NCBI RefSeq assembly: GCF_004570385.1 | Contig: NZ_SPQL01000002.1 | Coordinates: forward strand, 62,001-126,000 | DNA: 64,000 nt | Direction of reading: 5' to 3' | From: Blastococcus sp. CT_GayMR19 | GTDB lineage: Bacteria; Actinomycetota; Actinomycetes; Mycobacteriales; Geodermatophilaceae | In this document: positions 18,776 to 27,145 of the stretch, piece after piece | How positions within the stretch are numbered: position 1 is the stretch's first letter | How the letters are laid out: each line of letters starts with the position of its first letter | The notes under the pieces: model-generated | Database searches by the model: none | What the model was told of the DNA's origin: nothing | Seen by the model: only the letters and a program-made list of their open reading frames with translations | Translations under genes and position numbers: made by a program

Positions 18776-18973
18776 GTGACCTCACCCCCGGCGGACCTCC
18801 CGCGCGGCGTCGGCGCACCTGCGACCCGGGCCCTCACCGCCGCCGGGTACACCAGCCTGGAACAGCTCGCCGGCGTATCCGAGCGGCAGCTGGGAGCCCT
18901 GCACGGAGTGGGCCCGAAGGCGCTGCGCATCCTCCGCGAGGCACTCCAGGAACGGGGCCTGTCGTTCGGGTGA
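18776..18973 (+). CDS. Small helix-hairpin-helix DNA-binding protein
   Basis: A 65-residue protein with one helix-hairpin-helix unit: LPRGVGAPATRALTAAGY, then LEQLAGVSERQLGALHGVGP and KALRILREALQERGLSF. This matches the alpha-CTD-like/HHH type found as short stand-alone proteins in actinobacteria, often described as DNA-binding. The start is GTG 18776. The role is unknown; non-specific DNA binding is inferred from the fold. Confidence 0.75.
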   Translation: MTSPPADLPRGVGAPATRALTAAGYTSLEQLAGVSERQLGALHGVGPKALRILREALQERGLSFG

Positions 18974-18980
18974 GCTCGGC

Positions 18981-19331
18981 TCAGAGGTCGAACGCCGTGG
19001 GATGACGGGCCTCGTACAGGCCGACGGTCCCCCCACCGGGCAGCCGGATCCCGGTCAGCCGTCCCCAGCCCTGGTCGCTCACCGGCTCGGTGACGGTCAC
19101 CCCCCGGGCGCCCAGCTCCGCGACGGTGGCGTCGACGTCGTCGCACACGAGGTAGAGCTCGACGGCGCCGGAACCCTCGGCCGGGTGGACCGCCACCTCG
19201 GCCGGCGGGAGCTGCAGGATCAGCCACCCGCCGCCCGCGTCCACCTGCCCGCGGCCGAGCAGCTCCTGCAGGAAGGCCCGGTCGGCCTCGGCGTCGGTGC
19301 TGTACAGGATGACGTGCGCGCCGCGGATCAT
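18981..19331 (-). CDS. VOC (glyoxalase/bleomycin-resistance) family protein
   Basis: A 116-residue protein of the vicinal oxygen chelate superfamily. The pattern AHVILYSTDAEADRAFLQEL, then ELYLVCDDVDATVAELGARG, then RLPGGGTVGLYEARHP follows the paired beta-alpha-beta-beta-beta modules of the family. Members include glyoxalases, dioxygenases and drug-binding proteins; the specific function is not evident. It converges with the HhH gene 7 bp away. Confidence 0.82.
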   Translation of the reverse strand: MIRGAHVILYSTDAEADRAFLQELLGRGQVDAGGGWLILQLPPAEVAVHPAEGSGAVELYLVCDDVDATVAELGARGVTVTEPVSDQGWGRLTGIRLPGGGTVGLYEARHPTAFDL

Positions 19332-19398
19332 GCGGCGAAGCTAGCCCGTCGGCGACAGCGATCCGGTTGCTCCCCGGCCGCCCGGGTAGCCGGAAGGC

Positions 19399-20475
19399 AT
19401 GCCCGATCCCTTCCTCCCCCATCTCCATGGCGCGACGGTCGCCGTCACCGGTGCCAGCGGCAACCTCGGCACCGCACTGCTGCGCCGGCTCACCGCTCCG
19501 GGGAGCGGGGTCGCCGAGGTGCGCGGGCTGGCCCGGCGCCGGCCCCCGGACGTCGCCCCCTACGACGGGGTCCGCTGGCACCTCGCCGATCTCGGGACGG
19601 TTGCCGGTGACGAGGTGCTCCGCGGCTTCCTCGACGGCGCGGACGCCGTCGTCCACCTGGCGTGGGCCCTGCAGCCGGGACGGCACCCCGACGACCTGCG
19701 CCGCGTCAACGTGGGCGGGACCGGCCGGGTCGTCCGCGCCGCCGCCGCGGCGGGGGTTTCGCACGTCGTGCACATGTCGTCGCTCGGCGCCTACGCGCCC
19801 GGGGCGGTGGGCCAGCAGGTCACCGAGGACTGGCCGACCACCGGCATCCCGAGCGCGCAGTACAGCCGCGACAAGTGCGAGGCCGAGCGGGTCGTCCGGG
19901 AGATCGCCGCCCGCCACGGCGACCTCACCCTGACCGTCGTGCGACCCACCCTGGTGCTGCAGCCCGACGCCGGCAGCGAGATCGCCCGCTACTTCCTCGG
20001 GCCCCTGCTGTTCGGGGCCGCCCGGCTGCTGCCCGGCTCGGTGGCGCGGCTGCTCCCCCTCCCGCTGCCGGCGGTGTCGGTCGCGTTCGTGCATGCCGAC
20101 GACGTCGCCGACGCGCTCGTCCGGATCCTGGGCCGGCGCGCGGCCGGGCCGTTCAATCTCGCCGCCGAGCCGCTGATGGACGCCGCGGCGATCGCCCGCG
20201 CGCTCGGCACCCGTCGGGTCCCGGTCCCCGCCCTCGCCGTGCGGACGGCCGTCCAGGCCGCGTTCGCCGCACACGTGATCCCCACGGAGCCGGGGTGGGT
20301 CGACATCGGTCTGCGCGCACCGGCGCTGGACAGCACCCGGGCCCGCCGGCTGCTCGACTGGACGCCGGAGCATCGCGGCGACGAGGTGCTGGCGCGGTTC
20401 GTCGCGGCGCTGGGCCGCGGCGAGGGCGGCGAGGGACCCCTGCTCCGGCCCGAGGAGTCAACCGGCGCTCCCTAG
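19399..20475 (+). CDS. NAD(P)-dependent epimerase/dehydratase (extended SDR)
   Basis: A 358-residue extended short-chain dehydrogenase. The Rossmann motif TGASGNLG is near residue 19, VVHLAW follows, SSLGAY carries the catalytic Ser, and YSRDK gives the YxxxK pair. It probably acts on a nucleotide sugar or a steroid/isoprenoid-type substrate. The last 18 bases overlap the end of the convergent AAA-ATPase gene. Confidence 0.88.
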   Translation: MPDPFLPHLHGATVAVTGASGNLGTALLRRLTAPGSGVAEVRGLARRRPPDVAPYDGVRWHLADLGTVAGDEVLRGFLDGADAVVHLAWALQPGRHPDDLRRVNVGGTGRVVRAAAAAGVSHVVHMSSLGAYAPGAVGQQVTEDWPTTGIPSAQYSRDKCEAERVVREIAARHGDLTLTVVRPTLVLQPDAGSEIARYFLGPLLFGAARLLPGSVARLLPLPLPAVSVAFVHADDVADALVRILGRRAAGPFNLAAEPLMDAAAIARALGTRRVPVPALAVRTAVQAAFAAHVIPTEPGWVDIGLRAPALDSTRARRLLDWTPEHRGDEVLARFVAALGRGEGGEGPLLRPEESTGAP

Positions 20476-21927
20476 CAGCGTGCGGGTCATCGCGTTGCGG
20501 GTGTCGAGCAGCTCGTCGAGCGCCGCTCCGAGGTCGCCCGCCGACACGGCCAGCTCCTCGCCCTCCGGCGTCCGCGTCGCGGCCAGCAGGGCGGCCCGCC
20601 GGAGCAGCTCCTTGAGGAACGACGCCGTCACGCCCTCGGTGCGGGCCAGGACGTCGTCCAGGCCCGACGTGTCCACCCGGAGCGAGCCGCGGTAGAGCTC
20701 GAACAACGCGCGTCGCGCATCGGTGTCCGGCAGGTCGAGGACCACCGCCTGGTCGACCCGCCCGGGCCGGGCGGCCAGCGCCGGCTCCAGCAGGTCCGCC
20801 CGGTTGGTGGTGAGCACGAAGACGACGTCGGCGTCCTCGGCCAGTCCGTCCATCTCGTTGAGCAGCTGGAAGAGCAGCGGGTGCCGGCCGGGGTGCATCC
20901 CGCGGTCCTCGGCGATGAGGTCGACGTCCTCGATCACCAGCATCGCCGGCTGCAGGGCCCGCGCCACCGAGCAGGCCTCGGCGACCAGGTGCATGGCGTT
21001 GCCGGTGAGCTGGAGGACCGTCGTGCCGACCAGGCTGCTCGTCAGGTAACGGACCGTATGGGTCTTCCCGGTCCCGGGCGGCCCGTAGAGGAGCAGGCCG
21101 CGCTTGAGGTGCTGACCGGCCGCCAGCAGCCGGCCCTTGTGCCGGGCCACCTCGACGACCTGGCGCTGCACCTCGGCGAGGGTCTCGGGGCGCAGGATCA
21201 GCTGGTCCGCGGTGAGCACCGGCCGGCGGTGGAACCGCAGCAGGGTCTGCCTGTGGCCGAACACCTCCTGACCGAAGGACAGCACCTGCCCCCGGAAGAC
21301 GTTGTGTTCGAGGGCCGCGGCCCGGATCTCCGTGGCCACCCGGGGCGCGGCTGCGGGGTCGCTGCTCACGATCTGCAGCGACACCCGCTCGTTGCCGAAC
21401 TCCGGCGAGGCACCGCGCACCAACATGGTCGTGCGCACCTCTCCCTCGACGACCAGATAGATCCCGCACCGCTGGCACGGCCGCACCTCGCCGTCCGGAC
21501 CGCAGGCCACGTTGACCGTCGCCGGGTTGCCGGGCCGCAGTCCCATCGGATGGTGTCGGCCCTCGTCGGCGAAGAGATCGCCGAGGCCGAACATCGTGTG
21601 CTGGAAGTTGGCGATCCCGACCAGCTCCCACGTGCGGCGCGGATCGGCCAGCCAGGCGTCCAGGCCGGCCTGCACGTTCACGTGGTCGTATCCGGGCCAG
21701 GTCTCCTCGACGACGTCGTGGGCCCCGGCGCCCGCTCCCAGATGGTCGGACAGGATTCGGGACAGCTGCGGCCGCTCTCCTGCCCGCGCGGCACCGATGA
21801 CGGCGCGGAGCCCGCGCCGGGCGAGCCGGCCGACGTCGGCGAGCTCCGGACGCAGGTCGCCCTCCACTGCGGCCCCGCCGCCGGGCGCCACCCCGGGGGC
21901 AGCGAACCAGCCGTACGAACGCACCAC
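20458..21927 (-). CDS. AAA+ ATPase (CDC48/FtsH-like ATPase domain)
   Basis: A 489-residue protein with an unassigned N-terminal half and one AAA+ module. Walker A is GPPGTGKTH, Walker B is MLVIEDVDLI, and the second region of homology is VLTTNRADLLEPALAARPGR with arginine-finger positions. The likely role is ATP-driven remodelling of a protein partner; no protease domain is present. The start is set at GTG 21927 because GGGAGG lies 6 nt before it, which is stronger than anything before the alternative GTG at 21975. It overlaps the epimerase gene by 18 bp tail to tail. Confidence 0.86.
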   Translation of the reverse strand: MVRSYGWFAAPGVAPGGGAAVEGDLRPELADVGRLARRGLRAVIGAARAGERPQLSRILSDHLGAGAGAHDVVEETWPGYDHVNVQAGLDAWLADPRRTWELVGIANFQHTMFGLGDLFADEGRHHPMGLRPGNPATVNVACGPDGEVRPCQRCGIYLVVEGEVRTTMLVRGASPEFGNERVSLQIVSSDPAAAPRVATEIRAAALEHNVFRGQVLSFGQEVFGHRQTLLRFHRRPVLTADQLILRPETLAEVQRQVVEVARHKGRLLAAGQHLKRGLLLYGPPGTGKTHTVRYLTSSLVGTTVLQLTGNAMHLVAEACSVARALQPAMLVIEDVDLIAEDRGMHPGRHPLLFQLLNEMDGLAEDADVVFVLTTNRADLLEPALAARPGRVDQAVVLDLPDTDARRALFELYRGSLRVDTSGLDDVLARTEGVTASFLKELLRRAALLAATRTPEGEELAVSAGDLGAALDELLDTRNAMTRTLLGSAG

Positions 21928-21992
21928 CGTGTTCCTCCCGAGGCCGGAGGAGGCGGACAGTAGCCGGGACGGCACTGTTCAGGTACCGGGAA

Positions 21993-22763
21993 TCAGGTGC
22001 GATCGTGCCGATCGCCGCCGCCCGGCCCGGTCGGGGGGAGGACATCCGCGGGTACGTCCGGCCGGAGCGACACGAAGAGGCCTTCCGCCTCGGCGAGCGT
22101 CGACCCCGGGTCGTCCCGGGCGACCAGGCGGGCCCGGGCGGTGGTCCGCCGGCCGTCGGCATCGGCCACCTTGGCCGTCACCAGCAGGGGGACGCCGAGG
22201 CGCACCGGCCGCAGGTAGGTGACCGTGAGCGTGGCGGTCATCCCGCCGCGTCCTGCGGCACGCACGGCCCTGGCGAGCACGTGGTCGAGCAGGGTGGCGA
22301 CCACGCCGCCGTGCACGAGCCCGGGCGGGCCCTCGTGCGGCTTGCCGAGGGTCACGTGCCCGGTGGCCCGGCCGTCCGGGCTGTCGGTGGCGACCATCGG
22401 CGGGGCGATGGGGTTGCCGGGGCCGTACACGGGGCTGTACCAGCGCTCTCCCGTGGCGAGGTCGTCCACCGTGGCGATGTCCTGCGGTCCACGACCGTGG
22501 GCCCGCCGCCGCCAGGCGAGCTGTCGGGTGGCTGACGTGACAGCCTCGAGCTCCGCTACGGGCACTTCCGTGAGAACCGCGGCATCGACCAGGTCGCGCA
22601 GCGCCGAACCGAGATCGCCGACCGCCTCCCGCCGAACGGCCCGCTCCTCGGGCGACAGGTCGTCAGCCACGGCGCGGACCGGCTTCGCACGGCGTCGTCG
22701 ATGTGCCGACCGCACGTCGGGCGGTCCTGAGGGGGCGGAGGTCGTCGTGGTCCACCCCGCCAT
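21993..22763 (-). CDS. PaaI-type hotdog-fold thioesterase
   Basis: A 256-residue protein whose C-terminal half is a hotdog thioesterase: GLVHGGVVATLLDHVLARAV contains the HGGxxxxxxD motif of PaaI-type enzymes, followed by TVTYLRPVRLGVPLLVTAKV. It probably hydrolyses an acyl-CoA. The N-terminal 100 residues are helical and specific to this group of actinobacterial thioesterases. It is divergent from the STAS gene. Confidence 0.85.
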   Translation of the reverse strand: MAGWTTTTSAPSGPPDVRSAHRRRRAKPVRAVADDLSPEERAVRREAVGDLGSALRDLVDAAVLTEVPVAELEAVTSATRQLAWRRRAHGRGPQDIATVDDLATGERWYSPVYGPGNPIAPPMVATDSPDGRATGHVTLGKPHEGPPGLVHGGVVATLLDHVLARAVRAAGRGGMTATLTVTYLRPVRLGVPLLVTAKVADADGRRTTARARLVARDDPGSTLAEAEGLFVSLRPDVPADVLPPTGPGGGDRHDRT

Positions 22764-22805
22764 CGTGACGGCTCCCAGGACGGCCCGCGCGATCGGATCC
22801 TAGAG

Positions 22806-22833
22806 CGTTGTGTGATTGAGCGATCACCAAACG
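22806..22833. promoter_or_regulatory. Inverted repeat, possible operator between thioesterase and STAS genes
   Basis: CGTTGTGTGAT and ATCACCAAACG form an 11-bp imperfect inverted repeat (9 of 11 positions match) with a 6-bp spacer. Part of it, TGAGCGATCAC (22817-22827), recurs as TGAGCGATTAC at 22849-22859, a 32-bp period. The stretch is AT-richer than its surroundings, lies between divergent genes and covers the upstream GTG at 22812. The binding protein is unknown. Confidence 0.4.
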
Positions 22834-22907
22834 TTGCGGAGACGTCACTGAGCGATTACGGTCGATTCCGGACAGCAACGCTTCCGCTCCCCCCTGCCGG
22901 AGTCGCC

Positions 22908-23309
22908 GTGCCCCTGCTCACCGTTGCGCTCGTGCCCGCCCCCGACCGCACCGTGGTTCGGCTGACCGGCGAGAGCGACCTGTCGACGGATCCGCTCCTC
23001 ACCCGGGAGCTCGCCCGGGCGGCTGCGCTCGGCGCCCGCGCGGTGATCGTCGACGTCGCCGGCGTCCGGTTCTGGGACTGCTCCGGTCTGCACGCTCTCG
23101 CCGACCTCACCGCCGAGCTCGACACGGCGGGCCGTCAGTGCCGCATCGTGGGCGCCGGCCCCGCGACCCGCCGGCTGATCGGTATGGCGGACTTCGCGGG
23201 GGTGCTCGACCTGGACGGGCCGGTGCAACTGTCCCGCCGGCCCCGCCGTCAGCCGAGCCCTCCACCACCCGCTCCCGTCTGGAGGCGGCCGGTGGAGGTC
23301 CCGGCCTGA
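22908..23309 (+). CDS. STAS-domain anti-sigma factor antagonist
   Basis: A 133-residue STAS protein of the SpoIIAA/RsbV type, which releases a sigma factor by binding its anti-sigma kinase. The core runs VVRLTGESDLSTDPLLTREL then AVIVDVAGVRFWDCSGLHAL, where the DCSGL Ser is at the usual phosphorylation position. A Pro/Arg-rich tail follows. The start is set at GTG 22908, 5 nt after GGAG; the longer frame from GTG 22812 would begin inside an inverted repeat. It is a conceivable substrate class for SpoIIE-type phosphatases such as the phytochrome at 7207-9552, but there is no direct link. Confidence 0.86.
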   Translation: MPLLTVALVPAPDRTVVRLTGESDLSTDPLLTRELARAAALGARAVIVDVAGVRFWDCSGLHALADLTAELDTAGRQCRIVGAGPATRRLIGMADFAGVLDLDGPVQLSRRPRRQPSPPPPAPVWRRPVEVPA

Positions 23310-23315
23310 TCGGCC

Positions 23316-24170
23316 TCAGGCCAGCGCGTCCAGGCGGGCCATGTCGTCGTCGGACAGGGTGAGACCGGCCGCGCCGAGGTTCTCGGTGAGGTGCTCCACC
23401 GACTTCGTCCCGGGAATGGGCAGGACGACCGGCGACGTCTGCAGCAGCCACGCCAGCGCCACCTGGGCCGGTGTCGCGTCGAGCTCCGCGGCGATCGCGG
23501 CCACCGGGCTGTCGGGCGCGGCCAGGTCCCCGGTGGCGATCGGGAACCACGGGATGAACGCGATGTTCTCGGCCGTGGCGTAGTCCAGCACGTCCTGCGA
23601 CCTGCGGTTGGTCAGGTTGTGGAGGTTCTGCACGCTGACGACGTCGACGATCTCGCGCGCGGCCCTCAGCTCCTCCACCGACACCTCCGAGAGTCCGATG
23701 TGGCGGACCTTGCCCTGCTCCTGCAGCTCCTTGAAGGCGCCGAGCTGGTCGGCGAGCGGCACCTCGGGGTCGATGCGGTGCAGCTGGAGAAGGTCGATCC
23801 GCTCGACCCGGAGGTGACGCAGGGAGAGCTCTACCTGCTGCGTGAGGTAGGCCGGGCGCCCGACCGCCGTCCACACGCCGGGCCCCTGCCGCGTGAACCC
23901 GGCCTTGGTGGCGATGACCAGTTCGTCGCCGTACGGATGCAGCGCCTCGGCGATGATCTGCTCGCTCACGAACGGCCCGTAGGAGTCGGCGGTGTCGATG
24001 AAGTCGACGCCCTGCTCGACCGCGGCGCGGACGACGGCGAGCGCGCCGGCGCGGTCGGCCGGCTCGCCCCAGACGCCCTGGCCGGTGATCTGCATCGCGC
24101 CGTAGCCGAGGCGGTGGACGGGGAGGTCCCCGCCGATGGAGAAGGTGTCGCTTCGCTGTGCAGTCGTCAT
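23316..24170 (-). CDS. Aldo/keto reductase
   Basis: A 284-residue NADPH-dependent (beta/alpha)8 oxidoreductase. The catalytic tetrad is visible as [10 protein letters not shown] (Asp and Tyr), VIATKAGF (Lys) and LLQLHRIDP (His), with the C-terminal cofactor segment [17 protein letters not shown]. The substrate is unknown. The ATG at 24170 begins the conserved domain; the frame further upstream is antisense to the phosphatase gene. Confidence 0.92.
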   Translation of the reverse strand: MTTAQRSDTFSIGGDLPVHRLGYGAMQITGQGVWGEPADRAGALAVVRAAVEQGVDFIDTADSYGPFVSEQIIAEALHPYGDELVIATKAGFTRQGPGVWTAVGRPAYLTQQVELSLRHLRVERIDLLQLHRIDPEVPLADQLGAFKELQEQGKVRHIGLSEVSVEELRAAREIVDVVSVQNLHNLTNRRSQDVLDYATAENIAFIPWFPIATGDLAAPDSPVAAIAAELDATPAQVALAWLLQTSPVVLPIPGTKSVEHLTENLGAAGLTLSDDDMARLDALA

Positions 24171-24228
24171 GTCTCCGGCCAGCACGCGATCCCGCGCGGG
24201 TGTTCCCGAAACCGTGTTCGATGGCGGG

Positions 24229-24813
24229 ATGGGCGAGGTCGTGGTGATCCGGCACGGGCAGACGGAGTGGAGCCGCAGCGGCCAGCACACCAGCGTGACG
24301 GACCTGCCGCTCCTGCCGGAGGGCGAGGAGCAGGCGAGGAACCTGCGGACGTCACTGGCCGGCCGCCGATTCGTGGACGTGTGGGTGAGCCCGCGGCAGC
24401 GCGCACTCCACACGGCGGAACTCGCCGGGCTGACGCCGACGCGGGTCGAGGAGGACCTGGTCGAGGTCGACTACGGCGGCTACGAGGGCCGGACGACGCT
24501 GGAGATCAGAGCCGAGCTCGGGCGACCCTGGACGCTGTGGGCGGACGGCACCATCCCCGGCGACGCCTCACCTGGCGAGACGCTGGCCGCCGTCGCGGTG
24601 CGGGTGGACCGGGCGCTGGCCCAGGTGCAGGAACGACTGGCCGACGGCGACGTAGCGCTCGTGGCTCACGGCCACGTGCTCCGCGTGCTGACCGCCCGCT
24701 GGCTGGGTCTCCCGCCGGAGGCCGGGGCGCTGTTCGCGCTCCCCGCCGGGAGCTACGGCGTCCTGGGACACGATCGCGAGAGGAAGGTGCTCACCGGCTG
24801 GGGGCTGCACTGA
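24229..24813 (+). CDS. Histidine phosphatase family protein
   Basis: A 194-residue phosphatase of the phosphoglycerate-mutase-like superfamily. The phospho-accepting [10 protein letters not shown] is at the N-terminus, then [23 protein letters not shown], and the second catalytic His in [11 protein letters not shown]. It probably dephosphorylates a small phosphometabolite. The ATG at 24229 gives a normal N-terminus. Its end overlaps the convergent EAL gene by 23 bp. Confidence 0.9.
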   Translation: MGEVVVIRHGQTEWSRSGQHTSVTDLPLLPEGEEQARNLRTSLAGRRFVDVWVSPRQRALHTAELAGLTPTRVEEDLVEVDYGGYEGRTTLEIRAELGRPWTLWADGTIPGDASPGETLAAVAVRVDRALAQVQERLADGDVALVAHGHVLRVLTARWLGLPPEAGALFALPAGSYGVLGHDRERKVLTGWGLH

Positions 24814-25894
24814 CCTCCCGGCGGCCGACCGGCTGCCACCGGTCCTCCGGCTCCTCGGCCGGCAGTTCTGGTCGGACGGGCCGGCCGAAGAGCCACCCCT
24901 GACCGAGGTCGGCCCCGAGGGCGGTGACCTCCTCGGCCAGCCGTTCGGTCTCCACCCCCTCCGCGACGACGACGGCACCGAGCTGGTGGGCCAGCTCGGT
25001 CACGGCCCCGAGCGCGGTGCGGACGCCGTGGTCGGGCAGCTCCTGCACCAGTCGCTTGTCCAGCTTGACCACGTCGGGGCGGACGGCGGCCAGGAGCGAC
25101 CGGGTCGCCCGGCCGCCGCCGACGTCGGCCAGCGCCACCCGCCAGCCCAGCGAGCGGTGGTGCTCCAGCACCGAGACGAGGTGGCCGCGGTCGGCGATCG
25201 CGTGCGACTTCATCACCTCGAAGACCAGCTGCCGCGGGGCGATGCCGGTGTCGTGCACGACGCGTTCGGTGCCGGCCAGGCAGACCTGCGGCCGGTAGAT
25301 CGCAGCGGGGTGGAAGTTGACGTACAGCTCGTCGTCCCCGAGCCACGGGGCGGCCCCGGTGATCGCGGACTCGCGGGCGATCCGGTCCAGCCGGTCCAGC
25401 CAGCCGGCCTGCTCGGCGACGAAGAAGAGGTCACCGCCGCCGATCTCGCGGCCGTCCACGACGCCCCGGAGCAGCGCCTCGTGGGCCACCACCGAGCGGT
25501 CGGCCAGCGAGACGATCGGCTGGTAGGCGGACCGGAAATCGGCCTCCGCCAGCACCCCGACCTCCACGGTCACCCCGCGGCGGGCGAGCTCGACGGCGAG
25601 GGTGGGCGCGGTGAGGAGCCGCTCGGTGAGCGCCGCGCCGTCCGCGGGCGGGTCGGTGACCACCCGCAGCGCTCCGGCCTCCGCGTCGGTGAGCACGCGG
25701 GCCAGCCGCTGGAACAGCAGCGCCAGCCCTCGGCCACCGCGCTCGTCGACCAGGTCGAGCAGCTGCGGGGACGAGTGCACGATCAATCCGATGGCCTCGG
25801 CGGCGCGGGCGATCGGGGGCAGCACGTGGCCGACGGAGGTGGCCAGCAGGGCGCGCGTCGCCGGTGCCGGGACCTGCCAGCGGATGGTTTCCAC
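24791..25894 (-). CDS. EAL-domain protein with a degenerate active site
   Basis: A protein of about 367 residues. The N-terminal third looks like a sensor of the DICT type (about 40-130). The C-terminal EAL fold keeps AHEALLRG, VKLDKRLV and VVAEGVETERL. The usual DDFGTG is replaced by ADVGGG, so one of the paired metal-binding aspartates is missing, and the ETES-type segment reads VFEVMKSHA. It is more likely a c-di-GMP receptor or protein-interaction module than an active phosphodiesterase. The start is uncertain: GTG 25894 is preferred over an open frame from 25990, whose extra residues look non-native. Confidence 0.78.
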   Translation of the reverse strand: METIRWQVPAPATRALLATSVGHVLPPIARAAEAIGLIVHSSPQLLDLVDERGGRGLALLFQRLARVLTDAEAGALRVVTDPPADGAALTERLLTAPTLAVELARRGVTVEVGVLAEADFRSAYQPIVSLADRSVVAHEALLRGVVDGREIGGGDLFFVAEQAGWLDRLDRIARESAITGAAPWLGDDELYVNFHPAAIYRPQVCLAGTERVVHDTGIAPRQLVFEVMKSHAIADRGHLVSVLEHHRSLGWRVALADVGGGRATRSLLAAVRPDVVKLDKRLVQELPDHGVRTALGAVTELAHQLGAVVVAEGVETERLAEEVTALGADLGQGWLFGRPVRPELPAEEPEDRWQPVGRREVSAAPSR

Positions 25895-26006
25895 GCTCGC
25901 AGGATGACTGACCGATCCGCCGCGACGGCACAGGCGCGCGGCGCCCCGTCGCAGCACTTCCGGGTGAACCGTCGAACGAACGACGCGCACTGATGTGGGC
26001 CTACAG

Positions 26007-26020
26007 AGACTTTAATGTCT
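26007..26020. promoter_or_regulatory. Palindromic operator candidate upstream of TetR gene
   Basis: AGACTTTAATGTCT is a 14-bp near-perfect palindrome (12 of 14 positions symmetric) in the AT-rich gap between the EAL gene and the TetR gene. It covers the alternative ATG at 26015 and lies 13 bp before the preferred ATG at 26033. The position suits autoregulation by the TetR protein. Confidence 0.5.
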
Positions 26021-26032
26021 AAGGTCAGCGTC

Positions 26033-26653
26033 ATGGCCGCACTGACCACGACCGACATGCCCCGACCGAGCCGCGGTGGTCGTCCCCGCGACCCCAGCCG
26101 GGACGGCGTCATCCGGGCCGCCATCCTTCGTCTCCTCGCCGACGTCGGCTACGGCGCCCTGACCATGGACGCCGTCGCCTCGGAGGCCGGCGTGGGCAAG
26201 GCGACCATCTACCGCCGCTGGCGCACCAAGCAGGACCTCGTGGTCGACACCATCTCCGACCTCAACCGGGCAGAGGCGACGCCCCCCGACACCGGCTCGC
26301 TCGAGGGCGACCTCCGGCAGATGCTGCGATCGCTGGTCACGGTGATCACCGGCCCGACCGGTGCCGCGACGCTGTCGCTCCTGTCCACGATGCCGCACCA
26401 GCCGGCGCTGGCGGAGGCGTTCCGCACCGGTCCGCTGGCCGTGTGGCGACAGTCCTTCGAGGAGATCTGGGCGCGCGCCGAGCAGCGCGGCGAGGTGCGG
26501 CCCGGGGTCGCCAGCTCCGTGGCGGCCGAGACCACCAGCGCACTGCTCGTGCAGCGCTGGCTGCTGACCGGCAAGCCGGTCGACGAGGCCTTCGCCGACG
26601 AGGTGCTCGACACCGTGGTCCTGCCGCTCATCCGGGTCAACACCCCCAGCTGA
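26033..26653 (+). CDS. TetR/AcrR family transcriptional regulator
   Basis: A 206-residue repressor. The N-terminal helix-turn-helix reads AAILRLLADVGYGALTMDAV then ASEAGVGKATIYRRWRTKQDLV, a typical TetR domain; the C-terminal ligand domain is of the TetR_C_11-like kind. The start is set at ATG 26033, 8 nt after AAGG, since the alternative ATG 26015 lies inside a palindromic operator candidate. The divergent EAL gene may be under the same control. The ligand is unknown. Confidence 0.9.
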   Translation: MAALTTTDMPRPSRGGRPRDPSRDGVIRAAILRLLADVGYGALTMDAVASEAGVGKATIYRRWRTKQDLVVDTISDLNRAEATPPDTGSLEGDLRQMLRSLVTVITGPTGAATLSLLSTMPHQPALAEAFRTGPLAVWRQSFEEIWARAEQRGEVRPGVASSVAAETTSALLVQRWLLTGKPVDEAFADEVLDTVVLPLIRVNTPS

Positions 26654-26656
26654 CCG

Positions 26657-27145
26657 CTACCAGCCGAGCGTGCCGGGCTCGCCCTTGAACGGCCCGACGA
26701 CGTCGGCGGTGATCCAGCCGCCGTAGAAGCCGCCGGCCTGCGCGCGGACCGTCTCGCCGTCGACGAGCGCACGGTCGACCTTGCCCGGATAGAAGGCGAC
26801 CGCGCCGCGCACATGCTCGAAGCCGGGGCTGGGGTCCTCGTAGGACCAGCCGACCGCCGCCACGCGCCGTCCGTCGACCACGGCGTCCCAGTAGGTCGCG
26901 GCGCCCTTCCACTCGCACCACGAGCTGCCGGCGGCCCGTTCGAGGACGCCGTCGGCGACGTCCTCGCGGGGCACGTAGTAGACCGGCGGGTGACTGGTCT
27001 CGCAGACCCGGATCGCGCGGTCGGTGGCGGCGAGCACCCGCCCGCCCAGCTCGACGACGATGCGGCGGGGGGTGACCTCGGCCGACGGCGGCCGCGGGTA
27101 GTCCCAGACGGACTCCTGCCCGGGCCCGACCGGGTCCCGCTTCAC
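26657..27145 (-). CDS. DUF427 family protein
   Basis: A 162-residue DUF427 protein, function unknown. Family marks are RRIVVELGGRVLAATDRAIR, VYYVPREDV and SSWCEWKGAATYWD, the conserved CEWKG block. It is the last gene of a three-gene minus-strand operon. Its GTG (27145) overlaps the stop of the ATP-grasp gene as GTGA, so translation is coupled. Its 3' end is 3 bp from the TetR stop. Confidence 0.88.
   Translation of the reverse strand: MKRDPVGPGQESVWDYPRPPSAEVTPRRIVVELGGRVLAATDRAIRVCETSHPPVYYVPREDVADGVLERAAGSSWCEWKGAATYWDAVVDGRRVAAVGWSYEDPSPGFEHVRGAVAFYPGKVDRALVDGETVRAQAGGFYGGWITADVVGPFKGEPGTLGW

Noticed and set aside
17122-20373. A 1083-codon minus-strand open frame across the MFS, HhH, VOC and epimerase genes
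   Set aside because: It shows only low-complexity Gly/Arg/Glu composition and no domain, and covers several supported genes on the other strand and in other frames.
22811-22828. CRP-like site TGTGA...TCACC before the STAS gene
   Set aside because: The spacer is 8 nt rather than 6 and the right half-site ends in C; it is reported only as a generic inverted repeat.
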